Source of the DNA: CAWCCP01 sp963701245
Lineage (GTDB): Bacteria; Patescibacteriota; Saccharimonadia; Saccharimonadales; UBA4665
DNA: 64,000 nt
Direction: 5' to 3'
Assembly: GCA_963701245.1 (NCBI GenBank)
Contig: OY969576.1
Location: forward strand, 1,798,001 to 1,862,000
Under the pieces are notes generated by a model that made no database searches, had not been told where the DNA came from, and saw only the letters and a list, made by a program, of their open reading frames with translations. A program made the translations under genes and the position numbers. Numbering within the stretch: the first letter of the stretch is position 1; each line of letters opens with the position of its first letter. Shown piece by piece: positions 53,853-64,000 of the stretch.

Positions 53853-56800
53853 ATGATGGATCTGGGGAATAACGGCCTTAATCGAGATATTCAGAATCCT
53901 GATGATTCTAGTCTTGAATCTGATATGACGATTTCATCTTCGTCAAGTCAACCGACATACCCTAAATCAAGTTCTTCACCGAATTCACTCTTTCGCTACA
54001 ACAAGACAGCGTTTCTTGCGACATCTTCCGCGCTGGCAATTATTGTCTTGATTGGGCTTACTACCTTTGTTCTATCTTCGTTTAATCGTCACTCGTCAAC
54101 ACCTCCAATAAATGCCTCCGAGCCGACTTCTAAATACAACAATGAAAGTGTTCCGTTGCAAGGTTTGAAAGTTTCCAATCAGCTTGAGATCGGTGAAGCA
54201 GACCATCTTGCTGTTAATGGGCAGCTTCAAGTCAATGATACTTTGATATTATCACCTACAAATGTACCAACTTCACCAGTACCAGGGGAGATATATTATA
54301 GTCAGGCAACAAATCAACCATATTACTTTAATGGCACTCAATTTATAAGCTTGCTACCTACTGCAGTTCCGCAACACGTGACCTCTTTGGGTGGTGCAGC
54401 CGGTGCGCTTACATTGGGCAATGGCTTACAAGTTAATGGCAGCCAATTAGCTATCTCGAGTTCACTATTACAGTCAGTTGCAAACGCGGGTTTGGGCGGT
54501 GGCGTAAGTAGTCTGCAAGGACTCACCGGCAAGCTAGTTCTCACAGCAGGTGGAGGTATAGCTGTGAGCGGGACTAGTATCACCAACACTGGAGTGTTGT
54601 CGCTGAGCGGCACGAATAATCAAGTTAGCGTATCTTCAACAACAGGTAATGTGACGTTATCTTTACCACAAGATATTGATCCAAACGCAAATGTTCAATT
54701 CAATAATTTGATACTCAGTGGAAACATTACTTTACCGGCAAATGGAGTAATTAATACTGATGCGTTAGGTACAATTAACAACGGTGATAACTTGGCTATT
54801 ACCGGGAGTAATAATATTACTTTTAGTAATTCCAATGGTGCGAATACCTTTGTTTTTCCTACAAGTGGAGGTCCGGGACAAGTGATTTGTACAACGGCCA
54901 TTTCATGTGCGGCGGGAGGTGGTCAAGCGGTATTGCTTGAACCTACAGGCATTCAATCGGTGACGGCTAATAAAACATCAATTTTCGTCAACAAGGCCGG
55001 AGGGACTGGTAATTTGATTGATCTCCAAGACAACGGAAACGATGAATTTGTTGTTAATAATACAGGAACGACAACTATTTCCAACTTAGTTGTAGGTACG
55101 ACTCTAGCCGTTCAGGGTGCTGGCGGTATAACGGTTGGAGTAGCCGGCACAGTTACTGGTAACTTAAGCTTAGCTAACAACGCGAGCAACCGATTGGTTG
55201 ATCTACAGGGCTTAGCTCCGTCTGGTGCTGGTAACGCGACCATTCAATTCCCATCAATAGCCGGTGGCAGTAGTGATACGGTCTGTCTTGTAACTCTGGC
55301 TAACTGTAGTGGATCCAATGGTGGTAGCGGCAACACCAACTACATAGAGAACCAGACTACTCCACAAACCAATGCCAACTTTGACATTGCTGGCGTTGGA
55401 AGCTCCGTGACAGCAGTCATAGAAGGAGCCAGCGGTGGTGGTGACATTACTGACTTTAAGAACAGTGGCGGTTCAACAGTTGCCAGCATTAGTAGTACTG
55501 GAGGACTCACTTCCGTAGGCGTGAATAGTGGTACTGGTCTCATCCAGGGTACCGGCGGTGCTTCTATCTCCGGTGGCCTGAACAACAATGCTGGTGGCAT
55601 TACTAATGCTGGAGCTATTAGCGGAGCAACAACTGTTACCAGTAGCAGTAACATCAATACGACAGCTGGTGCCTTTGAGCTAAACGGCGTCAGCATCAAT
55701 ACTGCCGGTACCTTAACTGATCTTGCTTACTTAGACCAAGCAAACACCTTTACTGCTGCTGGTACTGCCTTAACAGTTAATAACAACGCTTCCATTGGTG
55801 GCACCTTGGCGGTAAAGGGCAACGGAGGGCTGACACTTGGTGTGGGCAGTACAACGAACGGTAACTTGAACCTTGCCAATAGCACCAATAACCAACTAGT
55901 CGACGTTCAGGGCTTAGCTCCGTCTGGTGCTGGTAACGCGACCATTCAATTCCCATCAATAGCCGGTGGCAGTAGTGATACGGTCTGTCTTGTAACTCTG
56001 GCTAACTGTAGTGGATCCAATGGTGGTAGCGGCAACACCAACTACATAGAGAACCAGACTACTCCACAAACCAATGCCAACTTTGACATTGCTGGCGTTG
56101 GAAGCTCCGTGACAGCAGTCATAGAAGGAGCCAGCGGTGGTGGTGACATTACTGACTTTAAGAACAGTGGCGGTTCAACAGTTGCCAGCATTAGTAGTAC
56201 TGGAGGACTCACTTCCGTAGGCGTGAATAGTGGTACTGGTCTCATCCAGGGTACCGGCGGTGCTTCTATCTCCGGTGGCCTGAACAACAATGCTGGTGGC
56301 ATTACTAATGCTGGAGCTATTAGCGGAGCAACAACTGTTACCAGTAGCAGTAACATCAATACGACAGCTGGTGCCTTTGAGCTAAACGGCGTCAGCATCA
56401 ATACTGCCGGTACCTTAACTGATCTTGCTTACTTAGACCAAGCAAACACCTTTACTGCTGCTGGTACTGCCTTAACAGTTAATAACAACGCTTCCATTGG
56501 TGGCACCTTGGCGGTAAAGGGCAACGGAGGGCTGACACTTGGTGTGGGCAGTACAACGAACGGTAACTTGAACCTTGCCAATAGCACCAATAACCAACTA
56601 GTCGACGTTCAGGGCTTAGCTCCGTCTGGTGCTGGTAACGCGACCATTCAATTCCCATCAATAGCCGGTGGCAGTAGTGATACGGTCTGTCTTGTAACTC
56701 TGGCTAACTGTAGTGGATCCAATGGTGGTAGCGGCAACACCAACTACATAGAGAACCAGACTACTCCACAAACCAATGCCAACTTTGACATTGCTGGCGT

Positions 56801-59800
56801 TGGAAGCTCCGTGACAGCAGTCATAGAAGGAGCCAGCGGTGGTGGTGACATTACTGACTTTAAGAACAGTGGCGGTTCAACAGTTGCCAGCATTAGTAGT
56901 ACTGGAGGACTCACTTCCGTAGGCGTGAATAGTGGTACTGGTCTCATCCAGGGTACCGGCGGTGCTTCTATCTCCGGTGGCCTGAACAACAATGCTGGTG
57001 GCATTACTAATGCTGGAGCTATTAGCGGAGCAACAACTGTTACCAGTAGCAGTAACATCAATACGACAGCTGGTGCCTTTGAGCTAAACGGCGTCAGCAT
57101 CAATACTGCCGGTACCTTAACTGATCTTGCTTACTTAGACCAAGCAAACACCTTTACTGCTGCTGGTACTGCCTTAACAGTTAATAACAACGCTTCCATT
57201 GGTGGCACCTTGGCGGTAAAGGGCAACGGAGGGCTGACACTTGGTGTGGGCAGTACAACGAACGGTAACTTGAACCTTGCCAATAGCACCAATAACCAAC
57301 TAGTCGACGTTCAGGGCTTAGCTCCGTCTGGTGCTGGTAACGCGACCATTCAATTCCCATCAATAGCCGGTGGCAGTAGTGATACGGTCTGTCTTGTAAC
57401 TCTGGCTAACTGTAGTGGATCCAATGGTGGTAGCGGCAACACCAACTACATAGAGAACCAGACTACTCCACAAACCAATGCCAACTTTGACATTGCTGGC
57501 GTTGGAAGCTCCGTGACAGCAGTCATAGAAGGAGCCAGCGGTGGTGGTGACATTACTGACTTTAAGAACAGTGGCGGTTCAACAGTTGCCAGCATTAGTA
57601 GTACTGGAGGACTCACTTCCGTAGGCGTGAATAGTGGTACTGGTCTCATCCAGGGTACCGGCGGTGCTTCTATCTCCGGTGGCCTGAACAACAATGCTGG
57701 TGGCATTACTAATGCTGGAGCTATTAGCGGAGCAACAACTGTTACCAGTAGCAGTAACATCAATACGACAGCTGGTGCCTTTGAGCTAAACGGCGTCAGC
57801 ATCAATACTGCCGGTACCTTAACTGATCTTGCTTACTTAGACCAAGCAAACACCTTTACTGCTGCTGGTACTGCCTTAACAGTTAATAACAACGCTTCCA
57901 TTGGTGGCACCTTGGCGGTAAAGGGCAACGGAGGGCTGACACTTGGTGTGGGCAGTACAACGAACGGTAACTTGAACCTTGCCAATAGCACCAATAACCA
58001 ACTAGTCGACGTTCAGGGCTTAGCTCCGTCTGGTGCTGGTAACGCGACCATTCAATTCCCATCAATAGCCGGTGGCAGTAGTGATACGGTCTGTCTTGTA
58101 ACTCTGGCTAACTGTAGTGGATCCAATGGTGGTAGCGGCAACACCAACTACATAGAGAACCAGACTACTCCACAAACCAATGCCAACTTTGACATTGCTG
58201 GCGTTGGAAGCTCCGTGACAGCAGTCATAGAAGGAGCCAGCGGTGGTGGTGACATTACTGACTTTAAGAACAGTGGCGGTTCAACAGTTGCCAGCATTAG
58301 TAGTACTGGAGGACTCACTTCCGTAGGCGTGAATAGTGGTACTGGTCTCATCCAGGGTACCGGCGGTGCTTCTATCTCCGGTGGCCTGAACAACAATGCT
58401 GGTGGCATTACTAATGCTGGAGCTATTAGCGGAGCAACAACTGTTACCAGTAGCAGTAACATCAATACGACAGCTGGTGCCTTTGAGCTAAACGGCGTCA
58501 GCATCAATACTGCCGGTACCTTAACTGATCTTGCTTACTTAGACCAAGCAAACACCTTTACTGCTGCTGGTACTGCCTTAACAGTTAATAACAACGCTTC
58601 CATTGGTGGCACCTTGGCGGTAAAGGGCAACGGAGGGCTGACACTTGGTGTGGGCAGTACAACGAACGGTAACTTGAACCTTGCCAATAGCACCAATAAC
58701 CAACTAGTCGACGTTCAGGGCTTAGCTCCGTCTGGTGCTGGTAACGCGACCATTCAATTCCCATCAATAGCCGGTGGCAGTAGTGATACGGTCTGTCTTG
58801 TAACTCTGGCTAACTGTAGTGGATCCAATGGTGGTAGCGGCAACACCAACTACATAGAGAACCAGACTACTCCACAAACCAATGCCAACTTTGACATTGC
58901 TGGCGTTGGAAGCTCCGTGACAGCAGTCATAGAAGGAGCCAGCGGTGGTGGTGACATTACTGACTTTAAGAACAGTGGCGGTTCAACAGTTGCCAGCATT
59001 AGTAGTACTGGAGGACTCACTTCCGTAGGCGTGAATAGTGGTACTGGTCTCATCCAGGGTACCGGCGGTGCTTCTATCTCCGGTGGCCTGAACAACAATG
59101 CTGGTGGCATTACTAATGCTGGAGCTATTAGCGGAGCAACAACTGTTACCAGTAGCAGTAACATCAATACGACAGCTGGTGCCTTTGAGCTAAACGGCGT
59201 CAGCATCAATACTGCCGGTACCTTAACTGATCTTGCTTACTTAGACCAAGCAAACACCTTTACTGCTGCTGGTACTGCCTTAACAGTTAATAACAACGCT
59301 TCCATTGGTGGCACCTTGGCGGTAAAGGGCAACGGAGGGCTGACACTTGGTGTGGGCAGTACAACGAACGGTAACTTGAACCTTGCCAATAGCACCAATA
59401 ACCAACTAGTCGACGTTCAGGGCTTAGCTCCGTCTGGTGCTGGTAACGCGACCATTCAATTCCCATCAATAGCCGGTGGCAGTAGTGATACGGTCTGTCT
59501 AAAGACTCTTAATAACTGCTTTGGTAGTGGCGGAAGTGGTTCTTATATACAAAATGGAACAACTACCCAGTCAGCTAATTTCAACGTACAGGCAGCAACC
59601 AGTGGGTCGGTTGCAGCAACAATTCAGGCGAATGCTGCCGGAACAGGCGATATTCTAGATCTAGAGAATGGCTCCAATGCAAAAGTAGCTACTGTGGGCA
59701 GTACGGGCTCAACGTTGTTTGAAAATTCATCCAATTCATCCACCGCTTTCCAGGTGCAGAACGATGGAGGAGTAAATCTCTTTGAGATTGATACATCAGG

Positions 59801-62800
59801 AGATAATGTCAATCTAGGAGCCACGGGTACGAATACACTTGCTTCAACTGTCAATATAGGGACATCCGCTAACGCTGCTCAGACCGTAAATATCGGATCC
59901 GGTGCAAGTACTAGCACTACTAATATCCAGGCTGGGACTGGTGATCTGACGCTTCTTACTGGTTCAGCTACTGGCGACAGCGGTTCTATTATTATTCAAA
60001 GCGGTGATTCTTCCAGTGGCACGTCCGGCAACGTGTCAATTGATACCGGTGCGAGCGCTATCAGTAGTGGAGCAAACATTGAAGACGATACTTTTGAGAG
60101 CGGTCTCGATGGCTGGGGCAATGCTTTTAATACTAGCGTGGCACAGTCTACGGCCCAGGCCCACAGTGGCACTCATAGCCTGGCCATTACCAGCACGTCG
60201 TCAGCTGGTTGGGCTGTTGCAGGACCATATCCTGGTGCGAGTGTCACAGCCGGTCAATTGTACAATTTCACGGTCTGGGTTCGAGGCACGGTAGCCGAGA
60301 ATATTAGGATGGTTGCAGCTTGGATCGGTAGTGCAAGCGCTAATGTGACAATAGGCACTGTGACCGATAGCACCACTGGCTGGACAGAAATTTCCGGATC
60401 AGCTACCGCACCAGCTGGCGATACCAATGTACAATTAGCAATTAACGGTCAAGATGCTGGCGGCGTCACCACATATGTTGACGATATTACGGTCAGTGGT
60501 GGCACCTCGACACCAGCAATTTTAATAGGCGCGACCAATGCTGCAGCTGTCTTAATAGGTAACAGCAACGAAGCAGGAGTAACAACCCTTCAAGGTGGTT
60601 CTGGGGGTGTGGCAATCACCGCATCGACCGGCGATGCCATTTCGGTAGGCAATGCGAACAACAACATAATTACTATCGGCAATAGTACTTCCACAGAGCC
60701 GTATACCCAGGAGGCAGAAGGTATTACTGATACGATTACGGGCAGTGCTACCGCGCCAAGCGATATCATACAGACTACAACTGATTCAACGACTGCTTTT
60801 CAAATACAAAACGCAAGTGCTGTTAGCCTGTTCAATGTTGATACTTCAAATAACATTGTCGATGTCGGTGCTACCGGTGTTGTGGGTTCATCGACTACCG
60901 TAAATGTAGGCACATCATCAAATGCTGCCCAGACAGTTAATATCGGCTCAACGGATGGCGCCAGTCAAACGACGATACAAGGCGGTACAGTTGGTATTGC
61001 TATCCAGACAGGTTCAAATGCTTCAGGTAACAGCGGCTCTATTATTATTCAGAGTGGTGGCGCAAGCGGTACATCCGGTAATATTTCCATCGACAACGGT
61101 GCCGGTATGTTCAACAGTGGCTCATTTGCCCTGGATGATACATTTGAGAACAGTCCCTGTTCGGCGGTTGCTACCAACTTTGGCAACTGGGGCGGCACTA
61201 GTTCAATCGTTGGATCAAATGCCCAGGCCCAAAGCGGCTTGTGTTCTATGGCCGTGACTGAAAGTGGTACTGACGGTGGTTACTGGGGTATCCAATCAAA
61301 CAACTTTAGCATTACTGCTGGTGATCAATACACCTTCACTGTTTGGGTACGAGCTGGCAGTCTCGCACAAACTATGAACGGAGAAGTGAGTTGGGGTGGG
61401 GTGCCCAGCAGCGTAACCTTATCAACGGTTACCGATACTACCTCTGGCTGGACAGAAATGACTGGTTCAGGCGTAGCACCAAGCGGTGGCTTTGGATACG
61501 CCTACTTTTTATTAGCTAATGGCGGTGGAGGTAACGGTAGTTCCACCACCTACTTCGATAATATTACGGCTACGGCCAATGCTAGTGCACCGGCAATCGA
61601 TATTGGTACTTCCAATGCCCAGACTATTTCCATTGGCAATGCCAACCAGCAAGGTATCACTACTCTTCAAGGTGGAAGCAGTACCTCTGCCGTTAATGTT
61701 TTTGCGGCTGCCAGCGGTACCGTGAACATTGCTAACAGTCCAGTTGTCAATACGCTCGACCTGGGTGCCGTATCGAACGATCTTGCAGACACAGTCAATA
61801 TCAACAGCTATAGCGGTGGGAGCGCCACAAAGACTACCAACGTTGGCAGTGGCGGCGGGGCATCTGCTACCACAATCCAGGGTGGTACGGGTGATGTGTC
61901 TATCAATACGGGATCAGGATCTAGCGCTACCGGTTCAGTATCTATACTGACAGGTAATTCTTCAACTACTTCTGCAGGGAGTATCAATATCGATACCGGT
62001 ACTAGCGTAGTTAGCGGGAGCCAAATAGAAGATAAGACGTTTGAGTCCGGAGTCGATAATATGGGTGGTTGGTTTGGAGTATCATCAGTTGCTCAATCGG
62101 CCGCCGAAGCTCACAGCGGTACCCACAGTTTAGCGGTCACGGAGAACAGTGCTGACTGGGCTACTATGGACATGTATCCGGGCGGAGTGACAGTTATTCC
62201 CGGTCACGAATATGCTTTCACCGCTTGGGTGAGAGCTAATACGGTACCAGAGGATATTGACGCGAGCGTGGAATGGGGAGGTGGTGCCGGTGGCGGTGTA
62301 AGCTGGAATTCTGGCATAATGGATAGCAATTCCACTTGGACAGAGATCACTGGCGAGTTAGTTGCGCCAGCTTACGCACCAGGCTCTAGTACCGAATATG
62401 CATCTCTGGCATTTAATGACACAGGCGGTGGCAGCGGCGTCAGTGGGCAGATCCAATACTTTGATGATATTACCATAACCGATTTAGGCACCGTCTCAAC
62501 CCCGGCGATTAACATTGGAACATCTAATGCCCAGACACTCTCGATTGGCAATGAAAGCGAGGGTGGCTTTACAAATCTATATGGGGGTACAAATGGTATC
62601 CAGCTTCAAGCCGCAAACGACGGTATAATTGCTATCGGTACTGTTAATCAAAATGATATTCAAATTGGAGCGATTGGTTCTACTAGTCAAAGCGATAATA
62701 TCCAAGTTGCTACGAGTAATGCTGCTATCCAGACGGTTAATATAGGCGGTGATGGCGATAGCGGTGGATCAAGCACTGGCACTACGATTGGCTTTCAGGC

Positions 62801-64000
62801 AGGTCAAACCAATATTAACCTGACAAATTCTGGTGCCGATTTACAAACGTTTACTAACTCCTCTTCTGCTTTTGAAGTTCAGAATGCTGATGGTGTGGCG
62901 GACTTGATAGCAGATACTACAGCGACTACTAATTATATTACCGATGCTGACTTCGCAGTAGGTAGTGGCAGCTCGCTAACGGATTGGACTGAATTGGGCG
63001 CTCCAAGTACGTATACTCAGAACAATACTGCTTCTAATACTTATGAAGGGAATACATCACTTGAAATGATTACTAATGGGGCGGGTAATAATGGAGTAAC
63101 TACTTCTTCATTTACGTCAGCTCCACCAACTGCTGCAACAGGTGGAACGGGCACCGATCACTACTATACCGCTTCCTTCTACGTTGAGCAGACAACTGGA
63201 GCTTTTAATGCCGCCAACCAATTTCAGGTCCAAGCAACGCAAGGTGCAAACACACCAACTTGTATTGGCAATGGTGAAGCGCCATTCGGTGCCGGTGGCT
63301 TTGTACAGATCTCTTGTATTCTGACTTTCGCTGGTTCTGGGACAATAAGCGCACTGCAGATTGTATATACAGGTGCCGGTATTGCGACATTCTACATCGA
63401 CGATGTCCAATTACAGGTCGGAAGCACGGTGACACCTTTCCAACTTGGTAATTTACAGCTTCGAGGTATAGTCACGAATCCAGTTGCTCTCCAAAATGTC
63501 TCAAATTCGAATACCGCATTTCAAATACAAAATTCAGGTGGCAGCAACGTATTGGATGTAAATACTGATAACAGTAGTGTTACTTTGACTGCTGACAGCG
63601 CGACTGCACCTGTGCTTTCGCTTGATAATTCAGATGGAACCGCTGGTATTGAGTTCCGGACCGGTGGAAGCGGCAGTTTCAACACATTTATAGGTTATAC
63701 AGCGGGGATGAACAATACACTCAATGTTGGTTCTACGCAAGGCTATCAAAATACCGGGATAGGGAATGGTGTCCTATCGGCAAATACCACGGGATCATAT
63801 AACACTGGCTTAGGAGTATGGGCATTACATGCAAATCTAGCGGGCTCATACGATACGGCTATTGGGAATGGCAGTGAATCCAATCTTAATAGTTCGTCTG
63901 CCAATACTGACACTGCCTTAGGTAACGACAGTCTGAACTATGATAACACCGGTGCGAGTGACACTGCCGTTGGCAGCTATTCACTCTACTACAATAATGG
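53853..64000 (+). CDS. Giant surface fibre/adhesin, 3' end beyond window
   Basis: One frame is open from ATG 53853 to the right edge, at least 3382 codons. Order: disordered cytoplasmic head; one transmembrane helix (52-77, TAFLATSSALAIIVLIGLTT); beta-rich head; six identical 234-residue repeats (452-1883); tail-fibre-like repeats (NIGTSNAQTISIGN type). Four CBM/jelly-roll-like domains follow at about 2078-2220, 2427-2573, 2727-2876 and 3028-3188 (for example DDTFESGLDGW and TYVDDITV). The last part has YadA-head-like NTGIGNGVL repeats. It is probably a membrane-anchored fibre for contact with other cells; a C-terminal S74-type chaperone may lie outside the window. Confidence 0.88.
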   Translation, partial: MMDLGNNGLNRDIQNPDDSSLESDMTISSSSSQPTYPKSSSSPNSLFRYNKTAFLATSSALAIIVLIGLTTFVLSSFNRHSSTPPINASEPTSKYNNESVPLQGLKVSNQLEIGEADHLAVNGQLQVNDTLILSPTNVPTSPVPGEIYYSQATNQPYYFNGTQFISLLPTAVPQHVTSLGGAAGALTLGNGLQVNGSQLAISSSLLQSVANAGLGGGVSSLQGLTGKLVLTAGGGIAVSGTSITNTGVLSLSGTNNQVSVSSTTGNVTLSLPQDIDPNANVQFNNLILSGNITLPANGVINTDALGTINNGDNLAITGSNNITFSNSNGANTFVFPTSGGPGQVICTTAISCAAGGGQAVLLEPTGIQSVTANKTSIFVNKAGGTGNLIDLQDNGNDEFVVNNTGTTTISNLVVGTTLAVQGAGGITVGVAGTVTGNLSLANNASNRLVDLQGLAPSGAGNATIQFPSIAGGSSDTVCLVTLANCSGSNGGSGNTNYIENQTTPQTNANFDIAGVGSSVTAVIEGASGGGDITDFKNSGGSTVASISSTGGLTSVGVNSGTGLIQGTGGASISGGLNNNAGGITNAGAISGATTVTSSSNINTTAGAFELNGVSINTAGTLTDLAYLDQANTFTAAGTALTVNNNASIGGTLAVKGNGGLTLGVGSTTNGNLNLANSTNNQLVDVQGLAPSGAGNATIQFPSIAGGSSDTVCLVTLANCSGSNGGSGNTNYIENQTTPQTNANFDIAGVGSSVTAVIEGASGGGDITDFKNSGGSTVASISSTGGLTSVGVNSGTGLIQGTGGASISGGLNNNAGGITNAGAISGATTVTSSSNINTTAGAFELNGVSINTAGTLTDLAYLDQANTFTAAGTALTVNNNASIGGTLAVKGNGGLTLGVGSTTNGNLNLANSTNNQLVDVQGLAPSGAGNATIQFPSIAGGSSDTVCLVTLANCSGSNGGSGNTNYIENQTTPQTNANFDIAGVGSSVTAVIEGASGGGDITDFKNSGGSTVASISSTGGLTSVGVNSGTGLIQGTGGASISGGLNNNAGGITNAGAISGATTVTSSSNINTTAGAFELNGVSINTAGTLTDLAYLDQANTFTAAGTALTVNNNASIGGTLAVKGNGGLTLGVGSTTNGNLNLANSTNNQLVDVQGLAPSGAGNATIQFPSIAGGSSDTVCLVTLANCSGSNGGSGNTNYIENQTTPQTNANFDIAGVGSSVTAVIEGASGGGDITDFKNSGGSTVASISSTGGLTSVGVNSGTGLIQGTGGASISGGLNNNAGGITNAGAISGATTVTSSSNINTTAGAFELNGVSINTAGTLTDLAYLDQANTFTAAGTALTVNNNASIGGTLAVKGNGGLTLGVGSTTNGNLNLANSTNNQLVDVQGLAPSGAGNATIQFPSIAGGSSDTVCLVTLANCSGSNGGSGNTNYIENQTTPQTNANFDIAGVGSSVTAVIEGASGGGDITDFKNSGGSTVASISSTGGLTSVGVNSGTGLIQGTGGASISGGLNNNAGGITNAGAISGATTVTSSSNINTTAGAFELNGVSINTAGTLTDLAYLDQANTFTAAGTALTVNNNASIGGTLAVKGNGGLTLGVGSTTNGNLNLANSTNNQLVDVQGLAPSGAGNATIQFPSIAGGSSDTVCLVTLANCSGSNGGSGNTNYIENQTTPQTNANFDIAGVGSSVTAVIEGASGGGDITDFKNSGGSTVASISSTGGLTSVGVNSGTGLIQGTGGASISGGLNNNAGGITNAGAISGATTVTSSSNINTTAGAFELNGVSINTAGTLTDLAYLDQANTFTAAGTALTVNNNASIGGTLAVKGNGGLTLGVGSTTNGNLNLANSTNNQLVDVQGLAPSGAGNATIQFPSIAGGSSDTVCLKTLNNCFGSGGSGSYIQNGTTTQSANFNVQAATSGSVAATIQANAAGTGDILDLENGSNAKVATVGSTGSTLFENSSNSSTAFQVQNDGGVNLFEIDTSGDNVNLGATGTNTLASTVNIGTSANAAQTVNIGSGASTSTTNIQAGTGDLTLLTGSATGDSGSIIIQSGDSSSGTSGNVSIDTGASAISSGANIEDDTFESGLDGWGNAFNTSVAQSTAQAHSGTHSLAITSTSSAGWAVAGPYPGASVTAGQLYNFTVWVRGTVAENIRMVAAWIGSASANVTIGTVTDSTTGWTEISGSATAPAGDTNVQLAINGQDAGGVTTYVDDITVSGGTSTPAILIGATNAAAVLIGNSNEAGVTTLQGGSGGVAITASTGDAISVGNANNNIITIGNSTSTEPYTQEAEGITDTITGSATAPSDIIQTTTDSTTAFQIQNASAVSLFNVDTSNNIVDVGATGVVGSSTTVNVGTSSNAAQTVNIGSTDGASQTTIQGGTVGIAIQTGSNASGNSGSIIIQSGGASGTSGNISIDNGAGMFNSGSFALDDTFENSPCSAVATNFGNWGGTSSIVGSNAQAQSGLCSMAVTESGTDGGYWGIQSNNFSITAGDQYTFTVWVRAGSLAQTMNGEVSWGGVPSSVTLSTVTDTTSGWTEMTGSGVAPSGGFGYAYFLLANGGGGNGSSTTYFDNITATANASAPAIDIGTSNAQTISIGNANQQGITTLQGGSSTSAVNVFAAASGTVNIANSPVVNTLDLGAVSNDLADTVNINSYSGGSATKTTNVGSGGGASATTIQGGTGDVSINTGSGSSATGSVSILTGNSSTTSAGSINIDTGTSVVSGSQIEDKTFESGVDNMGGWFGVSSVAQSAAEAHSGTHSLAVTENSADWATMDMYPGGVTVIPGHEYAFTAWVRANTVPEDIDASVEWGGGAGGGVSWNSGIMDSNSTWTEITGELVAPAYAPGSSTEYASLAFNDTGGGSGVSGQIQYFDDITITDLGTVSTPAINIGTSNAQTLSIGNESEGGFTNLYGGTNGIQLQAANDGIIAIGTVNQNDIQIGAIGSTSQSDNIQVATSNAAIQTVNIGGDGDSGGSSTGTTIGFQAGQTNINLTNSGADLQTFTNSSSAFEVQNADGVADLIADTTATTNYITDADFAVGSGSSLTDWTELGAPSTYTQNNTASNTYEGNTSLEMITNGAGNNGVTTSSFTSAPPTAATGGTGTDHYYTASFYVEQTTGAFNAANQFQVQATQGANTPTCIGNGEAPFGAGGFVQISCILTFAGSGTISALQIVYTGAGIATFYIDDVQLQVGSTVTPFQLGNLQLRGIVTNPVALQNVSNSNTAFQIQNSGGSNVLDVNTDNSSVTLTADSATAPVLSLDNSDGTAGIEFRTGGSGSFNTFIGYTAGMNNTLNVGSTQGYQNTGIGNGVLSANTTGSYNTGLGVWALHANLAGSYDTAIGNGSESNLNSSSANTDTALGNDSLNYDNTGASDTAVGSYSLYYNN
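55206..59500 (+). repeat. Six tandem 702-bp repeats in the giant gene
   Basis: The period is 702 bp (234 codons), with six full units and 83 bp of a seventh. The units look identical to the base, including silent positions, so the array is recent or kept uniform. The unit starts at QGLAPSGAGNATIQFPSIAG and ends NNQLVDV. The copy number is therefore easy to change by recombination and easy to misassemble. Confidence 0.93.

Noticed and set aside
55340..59469. Repeated long antisense ORFs (119 and 60 codons) within the 702-bp units
   Set aside because: They mirror the repeat on the minus strand, have no start signals and arise because the sense frame is rich in codons whose complements are not stops.
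55206..59500. CRISPR-like or satellite array
   Set aside because: The units are 702 bp, contiguous without spacers and fully coding.

Overview
The window looks like a piece of chromosome from a Patescibacteria/CPR bacterium, most likely Candidatus Saccharibacteria (TM7). The reasons are the 16S rRNA, whose 530-loop region I recognise as TM7-like; compact genes that often overlap; a type IV pilus locus; a large HerA/VirD4-like ATPase typical of these genomes; many secreted N/T/S-rich proteins; and start sites that often lie 6-7 nt after a -10 box, which suggests leaderless mRNAs. TGA is used as a stop, so this is not a recoded SR1/Gracilibacteria genome. The assignment is inference from sequence alone.

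Layout. 1-5 kb: type IV pilus operon (major and minor pilins, prepilin peptidase). 5-15 kb: XerC/D-type recombinase, Ndk, PH-domain and parvulin membrane proteins, a GalU-like enzyme, a membrane-anchored ClpC-like ATPase with a small coupled membrane protein, a Nudix enzyme, a RelB/RelE-type toxin-antitoxin pair and an M20 peptidase. tRNA genes are scattered singly. 15-25 kb: GT2 glycosyltransferase, NrdR, small RNA/leader elements before thrS, alkyltransferase-like protein, miaA, a winged-helix regulator, an MBL-fold protein, rpmB, divergent folK/folP, and a site-2 protease. 25.6-37.7 kb: an accessory region. It opens with a probable structured RNA and a tRNA-Pro whose 3' end overlaps a large serine recombinase. 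Two identical IS982-like copies bracket about 8 kb that holds a HAD hydrolase, a pterin-dehydratase/RNase HI fusion, rnpB, infC-rpmI-rplT and two further insertion sequences. 37.8-46.1 kb: the HerA/VirD4-like ATPase, gyrB and gyrA. 46.2-48.3 kb: a solitary 16S rRNA gene with its own promoter, processing stem and terminator, followed by tRNA-Ile and tRNA-Ala on the opposite strand. 48.4-64 kb: a surface-protein island. Two secreted proteins share a previously unfamiliar TGP/NTTGG repeat module. Downstream is a giant open frame (at least 3382 codons, running off the right edge) with six identical 702-bp tandem repeats, four CBM-like jelly-roll domains and YadA-head-like repeats.

How it works together. 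The pili, the giant fibre-like protein, the repeat surface proteins and the HerA/VirD4-like ATPase fit an episymbiont that contacts a host cell. The rest is a sparse housekeeping set for translation, topology, tRNA modification and fragments of pterin metabolism.

Caution on quality: thrS, gyrB, gyrA, the ATPase and one membrane-protein gene carry single-base indels, several in homopolymers. For essential genes this points to uncorrected sequencing error rather than gene decay.
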